Shown here: piece after piece, positions 49,163-63,374 of the stretch | Layout: each line of letters begins with the position of its first letter | How positions within the stretch are numbered: position 1 is the first letter of the stretch | Assembly (NCBI GenBank): GCA_024803745.1 | Contig: JANJXV010000014.1 | Span: 1,283,001 to 1,347,000 of the forward strand | DNA length: 64,000 bases | Direction of reading: 5' to 3' | Source of the DNA: Megascapheus bottae | Taxonomy: Eukaryota; Chordata; Mammalia; Rodentia; Geomyidae | Notes under the pieces: model-generated | What the model was told of the DNA's origin: nothing | What the model saw: the letters and a program-made list of their open reading frames with translations, nothing else | Database searches by the model: none | Position numbers and translations under genes: made by a program

Positions 49163-49445
49163 TGTCATTTTTATTTTTTATTGTCGGGGTAATGTATAGA
49201 GAGGTTACAGTTACATTCGCTAAGTAGGTGCATTACTTCTCACACATTGATAACCTTTCTCATGTTTTCGTTCTCATTTCTCTCCCTCCACCCCCTCCCA
49301 ATCATCAATCATCTTATTTTTCCCCCTTCCCTTCCCTGTTTCAAATAAACAAATAAATGTATATACAATGTACCAGGTAACAAAGTCAGATATAGTAACA
49401 ATATGAGATTAACCAAAGGGCAAAAAAAAAAAGAGAAATAACACA
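49163..49445 (-). mobile_element. L1 3' UTR, older subfamily
   Basis: 'tttttattgtcggggtaatgtatagagaggttacag' to 'aacaaagtcagatatag..gagattaaccaaagggc'. It resembles the 22031 copy more than the 27056 copy, suggesting two L1 3' UTR subfamilies. Confidence 0.8.
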
Positions 49446-49459
49446 ATACATTAAGAATG

Positions 49460-49553
49460 ACAAGTGGAGGTGTGGCTCAAGTAGCAAGAGTATGCGCTGA
49501 GCAAGCAAACCAAGAAAGTACAAGGCCCTGAGATCAAAACCTGGTAACCACAA
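49460..49553 (+). repeat. Geo-like SINE right-unit fragment
   Basis: 'caagtggaggtgtggctcaagtagcaagag', 'gccctgagatcaaaacctgg'. Diverged. Confidence 0.5.
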
Positions 49554-49679
49554 AATATCCCTTGGATTACTAATAAGCTTGAGTGTGTTTTTAATGTCAT
49601 GAACCATATTTTCTTAGTTTTTAAATTCCTTCTGAGTTCCTTCATTTAGTTTTCCTTAAATTGGGTTTTAATATTTTTT

Positions 49680-50046
49680 CATATATTTTTTATTGTCATT
49701 AATAGAAGGGTTACATTATGTTTGCCAGATAGAAAGTGCATTAATTCACATACATTGATACCCTTTCTCATGTCTTGGTCCCCATTTCCCTCCCCATGAC
49801 CCCACCCCTCATCTTGTTTTCCCACCTTCCTTATCCAGTTTCAAATAACCAAATACAAATATATCCAATATATCAGATAACAAAGTGAGATACTGTAACA
49901 ATATGAGATAACCAAGGGACAGCAAAAGACATGAGAGATAACATAGTACATTAAGGACAACAATCACTCATTATACGGCTTTTGTTTCTATATCCTGGAG
50001 GTTCTTTCATTTAGCGTCATGCTATATGGCTTTATGTATCTAGGTT
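49680..50046 (-). mobile_element. L1 3' UTR fragment, younger subfamily
   Basis: 'ttattgtcattaatagaagggttacattatgtttgccag' to 'gtcatgctatatggctttatgtatctagg'. Very similar to the 27056 copy. Confidence 0.88.
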
Positions 50047-53000
50047 TTATTGATACATAAGGATTCTTCATTTTATTTGTGATTAATTTCTGAAATTATG
50101 TTTTTGTTTGTTATTTGTCTTTTGTTTCTATAGAGTCATAGGTTTTATGTCTATATAGTTATGTTTATAGTTCCATTATCATATCCATAGCTATGGTATG
50201 CAGTTATTGAGTCCTCACTCTTGTACTCTTTGGATTTAATAGCCACGTATTAACGATACCATGCGCCTTTTGCTCCTTAGGTCTTGACTTGTCTCACTCA
50301 ACATGTTATTTGTCTTTTGTTCACCTCATTTTTACTTTTGGCAGTACTGGAGATTAAACTTTGTCTTGCTTTGCCAGTTAGCCCTTGAACCACTCTTCCC
50401 GCTCCTCTGTTTTCCATTATTTTGGAGGCATAGTCTTAAAGACTTTATTTTACCCTGACTGGCTTCTGGATCTCAACCTCCTGAATAGTTAGGATTTTTT
50501 ATTTTGAAGTCTTTTTTGGTTGTGCAGAATTTAACATTTTATAAAATTAAAGAATTTTTTCTCTATAAAGTTTCTAATCAGTTAGCAAGAGTTAAAAGAA
50601 TCCTTACCTATCCTAAATTAGGTAATTGCTTATTAAATCGGTCAGTTCTTATTGTTGAAACTTTTCAAAGATCTCTGTTAGCTATAAGAGTTATTTGAAA
50701 TATATCTTAGTTGGTTTTGTTTGTTTGTTTGTTTGATTTTGTGTGTGTACTGGGGGCTCGAATTCAGGGCCTTACAACCTTACAAGCTTGCTTGTTTTTT
50801 TCACTCAAGACTTGTGTTCTGCCACGTCTCTATTTTCCAGTGGTAGAGTTTTTGATTGTTATGTGAGTAATGGAATCTACTAGCATTAGGAGGTGGGGGG
50901 TTCAGAAGTGCTGAACATTTCATAATGCTTTTGCCAGTGAGGAATCGTTGAATTTAAATGCTAATGCCAGCAGTCATTGAAGAACATTGATTATCATCCA
51001 AAGATATCTTAAAAATATTATTTCTTGAAACATATCTGAACCACACTTTAGTTGTGTGTATTTTCCACATGGTACATGTCAAACTTAATGGGTTGGAATG
51101 GTATCAAGTCTTTGCTTTAATAGCAGACACCAGAGAGGCTTGAGTTGAACATGGATGTTGGATAGATACTCAGAACATGACTTAACTTGACTTACCAAGT
51201 TAGTTAAATTACTGATTTTCTCAGGAATCATTGCAGAAGGAGCTGAAGGTAAATTAACTGGTTTTATTAACAGAGCTTATTTATAGTTTCAGTGATACTC
51301 CCTAAGAGTTCTGTTGAGGACACCTCTATTTCCTATCTTTCTCCCACTCTGCATGCCACATGTTCTGGTAGCATTTGCAAACTCAGTGGTGCCAGTGCCA
51401 TTGCTTTTGTTCTGTATTTGCAGTAGGTGCTGTTAGTTCCAAAGAAGATGTGAAGGGCAGGAAGTAATCAAGTCTGTTTTAACTGTGAGTGCATTGTTCC
51501 TGGAAATATAATTATTTTTTGCACTTGAAATTGCCTTTGATCAAACAAATTGTTATAAACCAGATTTTGTTGTTGGCATCTGTGGATGGCAGTGATTATT
51601 AACTTGTCATTCTAAGTACAAGGTATTGACTTCTTCTAGTTTGAAAGTGCTATATTAATGACAGTGTTTATTGTGTTTTAATAAAAATGAGTAAGATTCA
51701 TACACCACCTTTGCAGGAGACATCTGAATTTATGTGTTTCACTTGATATCATTTAAAATATTAACTAACCAGATGTGGTAAATAAAGGAAGCTTATTAAA
51801 TTAATATATTTCACCTGATTATGAAAAAAATTTTGGATGTGGTGAAAGTTTAAGAACTGGATTTGATTAGTGTGGTTACATTCAGTTATTGTATCTTGAA
51901 AGTTCAGATTCTCAAATATATTTAAAGTCTTAAAAACTTTAGCTATAAACTTTAACTATAAATTTTAGCTCCAGAAGAGTATGTAACAGTAATGTTGACG
52001 ATTCTTTGAAGACTATAGAAGATATACAAGATATGTTCTCGAATTTAGACAATAAACAGTCACCATCCAAATGGCAGATGTCACTAGAAAGATTGTGTAA
52101 ATTAAATTATAAACACCATCTTCCTCTAAAGCAAGCCTTAGGTAATACATGCAATTCCAATATTGTAAGGAAGATATAGAGAACTACAGAAATCTGAAAA
52201 GAGTTCTCTGAAATGGCCAATGGAAAATGAATATAAATTGTGTGAAGGTGAAATCAAAAGATGAATCTTTCTTAACAGAATAAAATGGGGGAAGAGTGTA
52301 GTCAGAATTTCCCCTTTTTTAATTTAAAAGAACATTAGGTACTGGTTTACCTTGGAAAGGATTAATGTAATGTGAGGAGAAGTAGGGCTTTCATATACAT
52401 GCTTTCCTGAAGTCTACATGGGAAAATGTAACATGTTCAAAGAGATGTACCCAAATATAGAGTTTTCTAAGAAGTTTTCAAAGGGATAAACTTTCAGCAA
52501 AATATCTCTGGTACTTGGAGGCTGAAGGACCTGTCTGAAAACTGCTCTGTGTTATGGGGAGAGACCTCTTGAGCTGGAAGGACTTCAGGTCAAGCGATGC
52601 TTTATGATCCCATTGTCACCAAATTACCAATCAAAATGGAAAAGGAAGTCTCAATCACTTTAGTGTGAATCTCGATGATTCAAGATGTATTAGGTAGTCT
52701 TATGAGAGGTGTTTAAAGGAGGCTGGGCACCATCTTGTTGGTAATGTCAGGGGAAATTCATGCACCAGAGGTTACCAGATTAGATTTCTGATTCAATGAC
52801 TTACTTTTCTGAAAGGGCTGTTAAAGAGAGGAAATGAGGATCACATGTAAGGGTGAGATAGACATAAATGCACAATCTTTAACCATAGACAACTGGTGTG
52901 CCAGCTCTCCTCCTTTCCTCCCCAACCCTTTGTTCCAAACTACAATTTCTTTCAATAGATATGTATAAGCTCCTATGTGAGTTGGCAGTAGAGGTCAATC

Positions 53001-53250
53001 AGTAGTCTCTCCAAACATGTTTATTTGGTGGATAAATAATGATAGTAGAAAGACAAAGATCAAATTATAGTTTCCTTCCTCATGTGGGCCAAAAGAAAAC
53101 TAGAAGGTAGTTGATGAGATGGGCTATAGATCTACTAAAGAAACAACCACAATATAATGTGCTCTTATTTCTAAGGTGTGGGATGCTTTTTAAGCACCTC
53201 ACAAATAAATTTTGAAATGCTGTGTTTTCATTTCATCTGTTTAAAAAATT
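50047..53250. other. Intergenic, nothing clear
   Basis: Weak SINE-like remnants on the - strand near 50340-50500 ('ggcagtactggagattaaac') and 50735-50830 ('actgggggctcgaattcagggcc'). The rest is unassigned, with no gene evidence. Confidence 0.4.
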
Positions 53251-53257
53251 ACTTTCT

Positions 53258-53490
53258 AAGCTGGGTGCGATGACTCATGCATGTAATCCTAGCTACTCAG
53301 AAATCCGAGGATCGCAGTTCAAAGCCAGCCTGGGGACTAAATAGACTGTACGACTATCTCCAATTAACCACTAGAAAATGGGAAGTGGCCCTGTGGCCTA
53401 AGGGGTAAGGTGGTAGCCTTCAGCTGCAGAGCTCCGGACAATGCCCAGGCCCAGAGTTCAAGTCCCATGGCCGCCAAAACAAAAACAAGA
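53258..53490 (+). mobile_element. 7SL-headed/Geo SINE
   Basis: 'gctgggtgcgatgactcatgcatgtaatcctagctactcag', 'atctccaattaaccactag', 'gggaagtggccctgtggcctaaggggtaag' to 'gagttcaagtccc' and A-rich tail. Confidence 0.82.
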
Positions 53491-53529
53491 AACTTTCTTT
53501 TTTTTCTTCTTTTAAATCTTAGGGTGTCA

Positions 53530-53665
53530 AGCTGTAGCTAAGCTTCCTTGTTCAAGGCTAACATACTATCACTTGAGTCACATGTTCAGCTGAGCTTTGT
53601 GCTGATCATTTTAAAGATGGAGTCCCCCAGTCTTTTCTGCCAGCACTGGCTTTAAACTGTGATCC
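53530..53665 (-). repeat. Old 7SL-headed/Geo SINE
   Basis: Diverged reverse copy: 'ttcaaggctaacatactatcacttgag', 'cactggctttaaactgtgatcc'. Confidence 0.5.
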
Positions 53666-53867
53666 TCTAGATTTCAAAATTATATCTTAATTTTTCTTTT
53701 GTGCTTTGTAGGTTTATTGGAAGGGCATTATTTTTAGTTTTCCAATATTTGAGAATGTACCAGAATCTTTTGTATCATCAATTTCCTAATTTTATCCCAT
53801 CGTGACTGGAAAGTATATTTTATATGGTTTGAATTTTTTTAACGTTATTGTATCTTGAAAAAATAAA

Positions 53868-54100
53868 GAGCTGGGCATTGGTGTTCATACCTGCAATCCT
53901 AGCTAATCAGGAGGCCAAAATCTGAGGATCAAGATTTGAGGGTAGTTTGGGCAGACAAATCTGAGATTCTTATCTTCAAATAACCACACAAATTTGCAGC
54001 TGAAGGTATGGATCAAGGGGCAGAGTGCAAACCGCGACTGAAAAGGCCAAGCAAGAGTGGGAGCTCTGAGTTCAACCCCAGTACTAGCCAAAAAATAATT
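53868..54100 (+). mobile_element. 7SL-headed composite SINE
   Basis: 'gctgggcattggtgttcatacctgcaatcctagctaatcagg' head; right part 'ctgaaggtatggatcaaggggcagagtgc' to 'gagttcaaccccagtactagcc'. The right unit differs from the common Geo unit. Confidence 0.7.
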
Positions 54101-54939
54101 ATTAAAGAGACTTATTGGACTTGAGTAGTCAGAATCTTGGCAGGCAAGGTAAAACATGTGGCTAGTGTTTGTTACAATTAACCCACAGAGCTTAACAGAA
54201 TGAATGCTATTGTACTTTCCATTGTACAGAAAATGTTTCAGATACTCAGGCTCCATCACTTAGTGGTTCCATTGTCCTTTGTTACCTTTCCATTTCTATA
54301 AGGGAATAAAGATTATATAAGAGATTCTAGAGGTTGATTTCGGAAACATTTTATATTCCTGTGCTCATGTTCTGTTCGCTGGAATCTAATAACAAGGCCC
54401 ACCTAACAGTACAGGAGGGGGCAGAAAATACTGATCAGAGGTGTTTTCAGGAAAAGTAAGAGTAAGCAAAGCTTTGTCTGGAACCATAATACCTTAGATG
54501 AAAACATGTATTCCTTGATTGCTTAAATTTTCTCAAGGTATTGGTCATGTTCCATTCTAAATACAGCAGAAGCAAAACTGTGGAAGATTTGAAAGGAAGT
54601 TCTTATCAAACTGTTGTCACCTTTCATGTAACAGCTGTTTGGGGGCTTTTGGTATTTCCTCACTACTGCTGTGATTGTCTCAATCATCAGAAACACAAAG
54701 CCAGTTTCCTTCCTTTTCTAAGACAACACTGACACAAAACAGATGACGAGGGATAGTGTATATTAACCAAGATGTATTGGACAGTTAGACAATCAATGGG
54801 AGAATTTTAATATGGAATCGATCATACTTTGTCAAAGCTGTAGCAACCAAACCCCACCACAGGAACCCCAGTTATTTCTCTTCAAAATTTAGGATCTGGT
54901 CTATTTGACATGAATCTGAAGGTCATTCTCATTTCCAAA

Positions 54940-56942
<2,003 letters not shown>

Positions 56943-56960
56943 TCAGGTATCATTTTCTTT

Positions 56961-57183
56961 TTTTATATATATAATAATTATTATTTTTTTATTGTAATTA
57001 GTAAAAGGGTTACATGATATTTGCCAGATAGAAGGTGCATTAATTCACATACGTTGATACCCTTTCACATGTCTTGGTACCCATTTCCCTCCCCCCCACA
57101 CCCCCCACCCATCTTGGTTTTCCCCCCTTCCTCTCACTTTGTTATCTGATATATTGAATTTATTTGTATTTGGATGTTTGAAA
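56961..57183 (-). mobile_element. L1 3' end with 5' inversion
   Basis: Reverse-oriented 3' UTR from about 56990 ('attgtaattagtaaaagggttac') to about 57131. Then about 50 bp (57132-57183) of the same 3' UTR in the opposite orientation ('cactttgttatctgatatattg'). Flanked by a perfect 18-bp target duplication TCAGGTATCATTTTCTTT (56943-56960 and 57184-57201). Confidence 0.9.
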
Positions 57184-57391
57184 TCAGGTATCATTTTCTT
57201 TCATCTTTAATTATGTGTGTAGCTAAAGTTAAGAAAGAAGTCTGATTCTCAATGTGAGAGGCAGTAGAAGCACTGGGGAAAGTGGAGTCCCAGAGATCAA
57301 ATGGCTCTTGGAAAGACTGTGGTGACAGAATGTTCTTTTGGGGGTGGGTCATTAAAATGTTTAATATGTGCAAGTAATCTCTCTCTCTCTT

Positions 57392-57586
57392 TTTTTGCCA
57401 ATCCTGGGACTTGAACTCAGTGCCTGGGCACTGTCCTTGGACACTTTTTGCTCAAGACTAGTGCCTACCACAAGAGCCATAGCACCACTTCTGGCTTTTT
57501 CTGCATATGTGGTACTGAGGAATTGAACCCAGGGCTTCATTCATGCTAGGCAAGCACTCTACCACTAGGCCAAACTCCCAGCCCAA
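57392..57586 (-). mobile_element. IDL-Geo SINE
   Basis: 'gccaatcctgggacttgaactcag' to 'ccaaactcccagccc'. The target duplication AAGTAATCTCTCTCTCTC on both sides includes a (TC)n run. Confidence 0.9.
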
Positions 57587-57611
57587 GTAATCTCTCTCTC
57601 TCTCTCTTTTT

Positions 57612-59800
57612 TAAATGATATTAAGGATGGAATTCAAGGCAGGCATTCTACCAGTACACTACAACTTGCTACCATTTTTTATCTGGTTATTGTTTTAATT
57701 GTACTCTCATAAATTCTGATAAATAGTTATAGCAGTATTTCTTAGAAACCCAGAAATTTTAGTTTTCCATTTTTTTCTTTGATCCAAGAGTGGTGTGATG
57801 CTGTGTTGCTAAAATTCCAAGTTACAGAAGATTTAAAATTGAAGTGTACAGTTTATCACACTGTCATTAGAACATACTTTTATAAATTTTACTAAGGCAT
57901 ATGAAAGTCTTCTTTGTGAGTTGCATCAGTTTCTATTAGAGTATTGTGTTTACTCGGAACAAACATGATCATATCTAAAATTTTGTCTATTGTTGCTTCT
58001 CTTACGCTTCTTACTTTTCAAGGCTTCTAGATTACTTAGATTTATGTGAAGTATTCATAGCCTTTTGTAATTAGTGGCCTTCATAATTCATTGAAATCTG
58101 TCTTTATATGTACTATTCAGTGCTTCACAGTTTGAATTGTACATTGTCAGATATCCAGGTCTTTGGTTTGCTTACATATTTTAGTATACCTTTTATATCC
58201 TTTTACCTTCAGTTTTCTTTGAATTGCTTTAAGTATGTATTGTAGTTTGCAATTAGGTTTTGCTTTTTATGAGGTAGTCTGGATATTTGCTGATTATAAA
58301 AGCAATATGTACTTAACATAAAAAACAGAACTATAGAAAGGTATAAAAAAGATTAAAAAAACACAAGTGCTTCTAACCCTTTACTCCAAGGACAAACAAC
58401 TGCTTTTTAGCATTATGATATATTTCATTTATTTTTCTGTTCCTTATGTTTGTTATGAAGTATTTCTACTTTATATGTTATTTACTTTTAAAATAGTATT
58501 ATCCCTCAGGACATGGATTTCTTTTTCCATTTGTTTATGAAATCTAGTGCTGTACTTTCCCCACTATGTTTCCATATGTAGTTATTCAGAATGCCCAGTC
58601 TGCTATGTATACTGAAGTTCATATAAGATTTAAAGCAAAACTGCCTTTGGATTTGTATTTTCCAAAGAATTAATTCATTAGAAATTTTGTGATTACATGG
58701 AATATACTCTGTCTACTCTGGTTAATCTCTTCAGTGACATGTACTGAAGATGTGTGTGGGATGAACATGGAAGCTAGCCTTCAAAGTGGGACTCTTGAAA
58801 TGAAAGGGGAGCTATTAATATCTAGTTCCAAATAACAGGGTTTAACCAAGAGTATCTAGGGAAAACTGACATCTAAGGGCTCTGTGGGGAAAAAAAAGAG
58901 CTCTGTCCTGAGGATACCTGCAGGAAAGTTGCATACAGCAGCTACAGCAAAGATGAGTTTTTCATCTTTCCTCTTCCCCCTCTTCCTCTCTCTTCTCTTT
59001 TTCCATAAGTCTGATTATTGTCTAGCTAGTTGACATTTCCATTGCACCAGTACCAAATATTCAATCATTATTGATCTTGTCTTGCTGAAACCATCTGGTT
59101 TCTTGAAGAATGGCTAAAGTTTGAGTGAATTCTTAAAAGAAGCGTATCTTAGTTTCTTGTCCTGCAAACATAAGCTCCCTAACTTCTTTACTTAAAATGT
59201 CTTCATCATCATCTTGGTCTCTCTACTCCCTTGTCTTCAGTGGCATGTTCTGGAAGGCATCTGAATCAAATGTTTCCTAGTGTGACTAACGTCTGTGAGC
59301 TCAAACATGCCTGACCTAATGATATTCTTGCACTCAACTTCATAGACCCAAAACACAGTAAGCTGATTTTTAGAAGAAGATAATGACAGTTTGTGTCTGC
59401 GGGTATTGCGAGAGAACCAATAATTATAATACCAAGATGACTATCCCAAGCTTCAAAGAACTGCGAATTCCAGATGTGATCAGACTTTTTTCCAACTATT
59501 TCTTGAGCATCTGCACCACAGTCAACGGCTGTGTCAGTGATGACACTGTGGTTTCTCTTACCACTGAGGAACTCATGAAGGAGCTTCTGAAATGTGGGAA
59601 ATGGGCAGAGGCACCAGGAAAGTCATGGACCTGCACTTGTTTTATTGTTATCAAGAAGAGCTTTCTACCTAACATGTGAGTATTCAACTATTAAATGGCT
59701 CTGGACAGTAGCTATGTTAAGGAAATTCATATAAGCTTCCCTGAAAACTAAAAGTATATTTATTTAGCATATTCAAAGATTTAGGAGAATTCTATTGATT
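57612..59800. other. Intergenic, mostly unassigned
   Basis: The segment near 58270-58450 ('aaagcaatatgtacttaacataa', 'aaccctttactccaaggacaaac') could be an old L1 3' UTR, but I cannot be sure. A + frame at 59383-59679 is discussed among the findings. Confidence 0.35.
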
Positions 59801-59804
59801 TCTT

Positions 59805-60130
59805 TTTAAAATTTTTATTGTTATTATAAAGGTGATATACAGAGGCATTGCAGTTACATATGTCAGGTAAAGAGTACATTTCTTTTTGGACAGGGTCTCC
59901 TCTTCTCTTACTTTCTTCCACATTTCCCCTCCCATCCCCACCCACAAGCTATATAGGTCATTTTCAACATCCTGTCCAGTGAGTACCTTTGCTGCATTTG
60001 TTTCCCCTTTATTCCTCCATTTCTGTGCCTCCCCTTACCACTACTAGACACATAAATGAACAGACAGAACAAAAAGAAAAGATAAAAACAGCTAAAAATA
60101 AGTAACTTCTTTTTTCCATTTCTTAGAGTT
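59805..60130 (-). mobile_element. Old L1-like 3' UTR remnant
   Basis: 'aatttttattgttattataaaggtgatatacagaggcattgcagttacatatgtcagg' is a diverged relative of the start of the other L1 3' UTRs. It is followed by a C/T-rich stretch and 'cataaatgaacagacag'. Confidence 0.55.
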
Positions 60131-61184
60131 CATTTTGATAAATATTATTTCATACGATCAGATGTGCATAGGCATTGTGTCTGTGTGTTCCTCTCCTGAG
60201 GGTCCTCGTTTGGTCTTACTGAGTGTGAATGCCTAGAGACCTGTTTTATTTAATATGACCCTGTGTATCTTAGATCTAGCTTCCACATAGTCCATAGACT
60301 TCTTGTTCTCATCACTATCTTCTTTTTTCCTTGACATTGACATTGTTGACCATTGGTTAGGAAGTTATCTTCACTCAAGCAGATATTCCTAGCTGAAGAT
60401 TAAACATCATGGATTTCAACGACAAAAATGAGGGTAAACACATTGAAAGGGCTAACTTCTAATTGTTTGGGAAAGGATCAAGGGCAATAAATACACTCGC
60501 TTTTTCTGTTTGCACATTCCATTATCAGGATGGCCACTCCTATATTTCTACTGACTTTCACGTATGATTTAAAATAAACCTGTCACTGATTTCTTTCCAC
60601 TAAAAACTAATTATCAAGGATTAACATGTTTGATTTAATAACCATCCAGTTCAAGGCACCAGCAATGGCACTGTCACACTGGCTTATAGACAATGTAGAG
60701 ACCAATGTTATTTCTAGCATTGTTGCAGTCTGGAGCTGGAAGTCATTACAGCTTTGCTCTAGTGGTGATGTTACAGGTTGTAAAAGTTAACTTCTGTAAC
60801 TCTGTTCAAACCCAAGTTTATATAGCAGGTTTTCCATCTTCAGTTTAGGTTTCATTTAGACCTCTGGCGTGCCTAGAGTTTTGGAGAATTAAATATCAAA
60901 TCTGAGTCCAAATTCTATTGTGATATTAACTACAGCTTGTTATTTTCACAGTCAGTGATATGTTTGTATATGTAAATGTGGCAGAACATGATGATCCTCT
61001 TTACTTGAGTGATGATAATGGCCTCAATCTTTAATTAAATGACATCTTTAGAATTCAAACTGTTGCTTTCTTCCACATGACTGCTGAGGAAGATGGATAT
61101 GGCTCATTAGAGTTAGACATAGGCATCAGAGCTGCTGCTGTTGATAAATTTGATACTCCAAGATGCCAAAAATATAGTAACCAG

Positions 61185-61408
61185 CCAGGTGCTGGTTCCT
61201 GCCTCTAAGCTTAATTATACAGGAGGCTGAGAACTAGAGGATCATGGATTCAAGATCTGCATAGGAAGAAAATGCTGTGACTTTCATCTCTAAAATAACC
61301 TGCAAAAGGCATGCCTGGAGGCATGGCTCAAGTAGTAAAGTCCCATCTGAGCAAGTAAGCCAAGCAAGCATGAGGTTCTGAATTAAAAATCCCAGAACCA
61401 CCAAATTT
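61185..61408 (+). mobile_element. 7SL-headed composite SINE, diverged
   Basis: 'ccaggtgctggttcctgcctctaagcttaattatacaggaggctgag' head and 'ggcatggctcaagtagtaaag..gagcaagtaagccaagcaagc' right part. The right part resembles the fragment at 49460. Confidence 0.6.
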
Positions 61409-61559
61409 TTTTTTAAAAAAAAGGAAAGAAGGAAGGAAGAAAGCAAGCAAGCCTGCAAAGAGCTATATAATAAATGTGATCTCTTCTCATATACTTCTTT
61501 GTAATTTATGGTAAATCATTTGAATGTGTTTGAAATATTTTCATTTTATATTGTTTTGT

Positions 61560-62040
61560 CTCCTATTTTTCTCACTCAAATTTTTGTTTATGATTTTTCT
61601 GTGGTGATATATATCTAATTTACTGTTGCATAGCATTCTACCATTTTAATATATCTCCATTTGTTTATCAAGTCATAGCCTTCATTTTCCTGATTCTATG
61701 TTATTATGGTGTTTCTTTTCTATTGTTACAAACAGTGCTGCTATGACTATAAAAGAAAAGATCTATGGACGCAATTAGATAGAAATACAAACCATATCCA
61801 AACTATCTTAAGGAAATGGAAAAGACAATCTGCTAAACATATTTTCAGTGCATACAGCCATCAGAGGGTTAGTGTTAAGGATGTATAAAGAACTCCAACA
61901 AATCAGTAGAAGAATATTAAAACTTCAATGAAAATGGGAAAAAGCTATGAGACAATTTATGGAAGTACAGAAAAGTAAGCTTGAGTGACCAAGAAAATAT
62001 TATAAGACGATCAATTTCATTTAGAATTACAGAAAAATGG
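61560..62040. mobile_element. Old L1 ORF2 fragments in opposite orientations
   Basis: 61560-61760 resembles the L1 3' region read in reverse ('gcatagcattctaccattttaatatatctccatttgtttatca', 'ttacaaacagtgctgctatgac'). About 61765-62040 resembles ORF2 read forward ('aaggatgtataaagaactccaacaaatcag', 'aaaatgggaaaaagc'). Consistent with one inverted insertion or two neighbouring ones. Confidence 0.6.
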
Positions 62041-62079
62041 AAAGAAGCCTTACAATAACTATATCTATCATACTGCAAT

Positions 62080-62325
62080 ATCTATCTGGGCATGGTGCCT
62101 CATGTCTACAATCCTACCTACTCAGGAGGCTGAGATCTGAGGATCAAGGTTCAAAGCCAGCCCTGGCACTAAAGATCATGAGACTCTTATCTCCAACGAA
62201 CCACCAGAAAACCAGAAGTGGCACGTGGCTCAAGGGGCAAGGTGGTAGCCTTGAACTGAAGAGCTCAGGGACAATGCCCAGGCCGAGTTCAAGCCCCTCG
62301 ACTGATCAAAAAAAAAAAAAGGAAG
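62080..62325 (+). mobile_element. 7SL-headed/Geo SINE
   Basis: 'ctgggcatggtgcctcatgtctacaatcctacctactcaggaggctgagatc', 'cttatctccaacgaaccaccag', 'gaagtggcacgtggctcaaggggcaag' to 'gagttcaagcccc' and a poly(A) tail. Confidence 0.85.
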
Positions 62326-63330
62326 TATTTTTTTTTAAAGTTGAGCCCCAATTTAGCAAAAATATCCTTTGATGAAAACTCCTTCTCCCTGGTTTGAGGA
62401 AGTTTAAATTACTACACCCATTTTGGGGAACAAATGAACAACGTTTGGTAGTTTTAAAGATAAGAATGCATGTATATTAGAAAAACGCTTGGGGGATGTA
62501 TGCAAATGTTATTGCAAATGGACAATAGTTTTTCTGTAGGAAAATTTGCTTCATGTAAAACATACTGTATTTGAAATAACAATGATTTAGTTATTTCAGT
62601 CTTGAACTCATCTATGTGTATGAATGTAAAATCAGTTTTGATAGTCATTAATACCTATAGCTTTCAAACGTACACATTTATTTTTTTTTACACTCATTTT
62701 ATGTGCAGTGCATGTTCGCTGCTTTGTGATGTCCTGCGATGATGGAAGCCCAGTTGCTACTGGCTATTGCTTTTAAGTTTTACAAAATAACTCAACTACT
62801 CCTTTCTTCGCTCTTATAAATATCTCTGTCCCAGAAGGCAAGTTAGTCAGCTTTGCAGGAAGTGTCTCATTATGTGGATTAACCTATCCTTGTTTCCATC
62901 ATCTGCCTCTTGTCCTGACCACAGAGGACGCTCAGTAATCACTGGTTGATGTTGATCAGTGATAATGCTCTTGTCTGCCTGTCTCCTGGGCTTTCATCTG
63001 CAGAGACATTAAAGACATCCATTTAGTCACTAGCAGGAAATGAATAAACAGATGCAGAATAGCTTGTGAGATTACAAAGCATACACAAGAATAATTCCCT
63101 AAAGTTCCATCTTGCAGAGCTGCTCCATTCTCGGCTTCTGAGATGCAGAGAAAATAAACACAAGGAAGCATGACCATATAGGAGGCATTGCTTCAGTGTT
63201 TTAGAGCACTATCTAACCCATCTCTCCTAAAGCATTTCATAGTGGAAATCAGATTTATTTTAGACAAGTTTCCCTTTAAGTCAGAGAAAAATGTTGACAT
63301 CATTTGTTTCCTATGTATCAAATACAAGTA
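62326..63330. other. Intergenic, nothing recognised
   Basis: No gene or named repeat seen. Confidence 0.45.

Positions 63331-63371
<41 letters not shown>
63331..63371. repeat. (GT)n microsatellite
   Basis: About 20 uninterrupted GT units. Confidence 0.97.
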
Positions 63372-63374
<3 letters not shown>

